Assembly (NCBI GenBank): GCA_900553255.1
Contig: USCI01000035.1
Coordinates: 1-24,978 of the forward strand
Length of the DNA stretch: 24,978 nucleotides
Direction: 5' to 3'
Source of the DNA: an uncultured Oscillospiraceae bacterium
GTDB taxonomy: Bacteria; Bacillota; Clostridia; Oscillospirales; Acutalibacteraceae
Shown here: positions 23,372 through 24,978 of the stretch, piece after piece
Layout: every line of letters starts with the position of its first letter
Numbering within the stretch: the first letter of the stretch is position 1
Position numbers and translations under genes: made by a program
Notes under the pieces: generated by a model
The model's input: the letters and a program-made list of their open reading frames with translations, nothing else
The model's database searches: none
Told to the model about the DNA's origin: nothing

Positions 23372-24853
23372 ATGTCCCTGATCGACATCCAGCACCTGTC
23401 GTACACCTACGACGGACAGTACGACCCGGTTTTCGAGGACGTCTGCCTGCAGCTTGACACCGGCTGGCGGCTCGGCTTCGTCGGGCGAAACGGCTGCGGC
23501 AAGACCACCTTTTTAAAACTGCTCACCGGCGAGCTCGACGCGGGCGGCAGCATCCGGGCGCCGGTATCCTTCGCGTATTTCCCCTATCCGGTGAAACGCC
23601 CCGAACGGCAGGCGGCCGCCGTACTGGCGGAAATCTGTCCGGACGCGGAGGAATGGTGCCTGCTGCGGGAGCTTGGCCGCCTGGACGTGGACGAGGCGGT
23701 GCTGTCTCAACCGTTTGCCACCCTCAGCCACGGTGAGCAGACCAAGCTGCTGCTCGCGGCGCTGTTCTGCCGGGACGACCCGTTCCTGCTCATCGACGAG
23801 CCGACCAACCACCTCGACGAGCGCGCCCGGGCGGGGATTGCCGCCTATCTGCGCGGCAAAAGCGGCTTTATTCTGGTATCCCATGACCGCGCATTCCTCG
23901 ACGGCTGCGTCGACCACATCCTTGCCATTAACCGTACCAGCATCGACCTGCAGCAGGGGAATTTTTCCTCGTGGTACGAAAACAAGCGGCGCGAGGATCA
24001 GCAGGAAATCGAGCGTAACGAACGGCTGCAGGCCGATATCCGGCGGCTGTCCGCCTCCGCACGGCGCACGGCCGGATGGTCGGAGCAGGTGGAAAAATCC
24101 AAGACCGGCAGCCGCAATTCCGGCCTGCGGCCGGACCGCGGCTATATCGGCCACAAGGCCGCCAAGATGATGAAGCGCTCCAAGGCAATTGAGCAGCGCC
24201 GGCAGGCGGCCGTCGAGGAAAAGACCGGGCTGCTGCACAACATCGAAACCGCCGAGGCACTCAAGCTGCCGGTGCTGCGCAGCCCGGCCGAGACCCTCTG
24301 TGCTTTTGAAGGCGTAACACTGTTCTACGGCGACCGCCAGATCGGCGGCGAAATCCGCTTCGATGTGCGGCGCGGGGAACGGGTTGCCCTCACCGGGCGC
24401 AATGGATGCGGCAAATCCAGCGTGCTCAGACTCCTGCTCGGGGAAGAGATCCGCCATACCGGCCGGGTATACCGCGCGCCGCGGCTGGAAATCTCCTATA
24501 TCCCGCAGGACGCCTCCGGTCTGTGCGGGTCGCTCGACGCATTCATCGCGGACAACCGGCTCGATGGGCCGCTGTTCCGGGCCATCCTGCGCAAGCTGGA
24601 TTTCGACCGGGTGCAGTTCGGCAAGGATATGGCCGATTACAGCGCCGGGCAGAAGAAGAAGGTACTACTGGCCAAAAGCCTGTGCGAGCCGGCGCATCTG
24701 TATATCTGGGACGAGCCGCTCAACTACATCGACATCTTTTCCCGCATGCAGATCGAACAGCTGCTGCTCGAATACCAGCCGACGCTGCTGTTCGTCGAGC
24801 ACGACAGCCGTTTCCGGGACACCGTCGCCACCAAAACGGTCGGGCTCGCCTGA
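23372..24853 (+). CDS. ABC-F ribosomal protection protein, Lsa-like
   Basis: A 493-residue protein with two ABC ATPase domains and no membrane segments: the ABC-F type that binds the ribosomal E site and displaces antibiotics from the peptidyl-transferase centre. Walker A motifs GRNGCGKTT (38-46) and GRNGCGKSS (342-350); signatures LSHGEQ (118-123) and YSAGQ (423-427); Walker B glutamates Glu143 (DEPTNH) and Glu448 (WDEPLNYID). A basic interdomain linker lies at about 190-310. The second half (SAGQKKKVLLAKSL, DEPLNYIDIFSRMQIEQLLL) is very close to the Lsa group, whose members give resistance to lincosamides, streptogramin A and pleuromutilins; the drug range here is inference. The ATG start has GGGAGGA seven bases upstream. 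The in-frame extension to 23147 crosses the promoter and attenuator and is rejected. Confidence 0.93.
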   Translation: MSLIDIQHLSYTYDGQYDPVFEDVCLQLDTGWRLGFVGRNGCGKTTFLKLLTGELDAGGSIRAPVSFAYFPYPVKRPERQAAAVLAEICPDAEEWCLLRELGRLDVDEAVLSQPFATLSHGEQTKLLLAALFCRDDPFLLIDEPTNHLDERARAGIAAYLRGKSGFILVSHDRAFLDGCVDHILAINRTSIDLQQGNFSSWYENKRREDQQEIERNERLQADIRRLSASARRTAGWSEQVEKSKTGSRNSGLRPDRGYIGHKAAKMMKRSKAIEQRRQAAVEEKTGLLHNIETAEALKLPVLRSPAETLCAFEGVTLFYGDRQIGGEIRFDVRRGERVALTGRNGCGKSSVLRLLLGEEIRHTGRVYRAPRLEISYIPQDASGLCGSLDAFIADNRLDGPLFRAILRKLDFDRVQFGKDMADYSAGQKKKVLLAKSLCEPAHLYIWDEPLNYIDIFSRMQIEQLLLEYQPTLLFVEHDSRFRDTVATKTVGLA

Positions 24854-24946
24854 GCAGCGGCCGAAAACGTTTATGACCTTAGGCGGCAGCGGCGCCCCCG
24901 GCTGAAAGCGAAAGCCGCTGACGGACAGGCACCGGAGCAAACAGGC

Positions 24947-24978
24947 CGCGGGGCGGAAGGGTATCCTTCCGCCCCGCG
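24947..24978 (+). terminator. probable terminator after the ABC-F gene (cut by window end)
   Basis: A perfect 14-bp stem (24947-24960 with 24965-24978, loop GTAT) reaches the last base of the window, so any U-tract is not visible. It is about 95 bases after the ABC-F stop codon; the sequence between shows no gene. Confidence 0.65.

Noticed and set aside
21562..23406. Minus-strand 614-codon frame opposite the P-loop protein
   Set aside because: Antisense shadow; it also runs through the pflB promoter and the ABC-F promoter and leader.

Overview
The window looks like chromosome from a high-GC, strictly fermentative Clostridia member, most likely of the Oscillospiraceae/Ruminococcaceae. The reasons are a pyruvate formate-lyase pair, a membrane decarboxylase-type sodium pump, a short archaeal/eukaryote-like prolyl-tRNA synthetase, Firmicutes-type AGGAGG ribosome-binding sites, TTGACA/TATAAT promoters with 17-base spacers, and the gene families present. 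This is inference from gene content; no rRNA or other taxonomic marker is present.

Layout. (1) 102-3710, minus strand: a cell-wall operon of alpha/beta hydrolase, a membrane-anchored MurF-type ligase and D-Ala-D-Ala ligase. (2) 3825-8829, minus strand: decarboxylase beta subunit (oadB), a 55-residue gamma-like protein, proS, a cytoplasmic cyclophilin, a YkgJ-type cysteine-cluster protein and a lipoprotein cyclophilin. This set begins at a near-consensus promoter (8907-8935) and ends at an intrinsic terminator (3775-3816). (3) 9017-10306, minus strand: the tRNA methylthiotransferase mtaB, behind a leader of about 400 bases. Its promoter stands back to back with the promoter of an HPr-like gene (10873-11139, plus). 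(4) 11657-12136, plus: a GNAT acetyltransferase. (5) 12401-18329, minus: a five-gene exopolysaccharide/capsule operon (GT4, Wzy-like polymerase, GT2, Wzx-like flippase, GT32), visibly less GC-rich than its flanks and with its own strong promoter. (6) 18566-21523, minus: pflB-pflA. (7) 21973-24853, plus: a PRK06851-like P-loop protein with degenerate nucleotide-binding loops, then an Lsa-type ABC-F ribosome-protection gene.

The most interesting element is the 5' leader of the ABC-F gene (about 23163-23371). It contains a good promoter, a possible two-codon upstream ORF, a 9-base sequence present twice, its complement between the copies, and a 17-bp intrinsic terminator with a U-tract just before the ribosome-binding site. 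The segments are arranged so that 1:2 plus 3:4 pairing (terminator) and 2:4 pairing (antiterminator) exclude each other. This is the architecture expected of antibiotic-sensing transcription attenuation. No CRISPR array, insertion sequence, tRNA or rRNA gene was seen.
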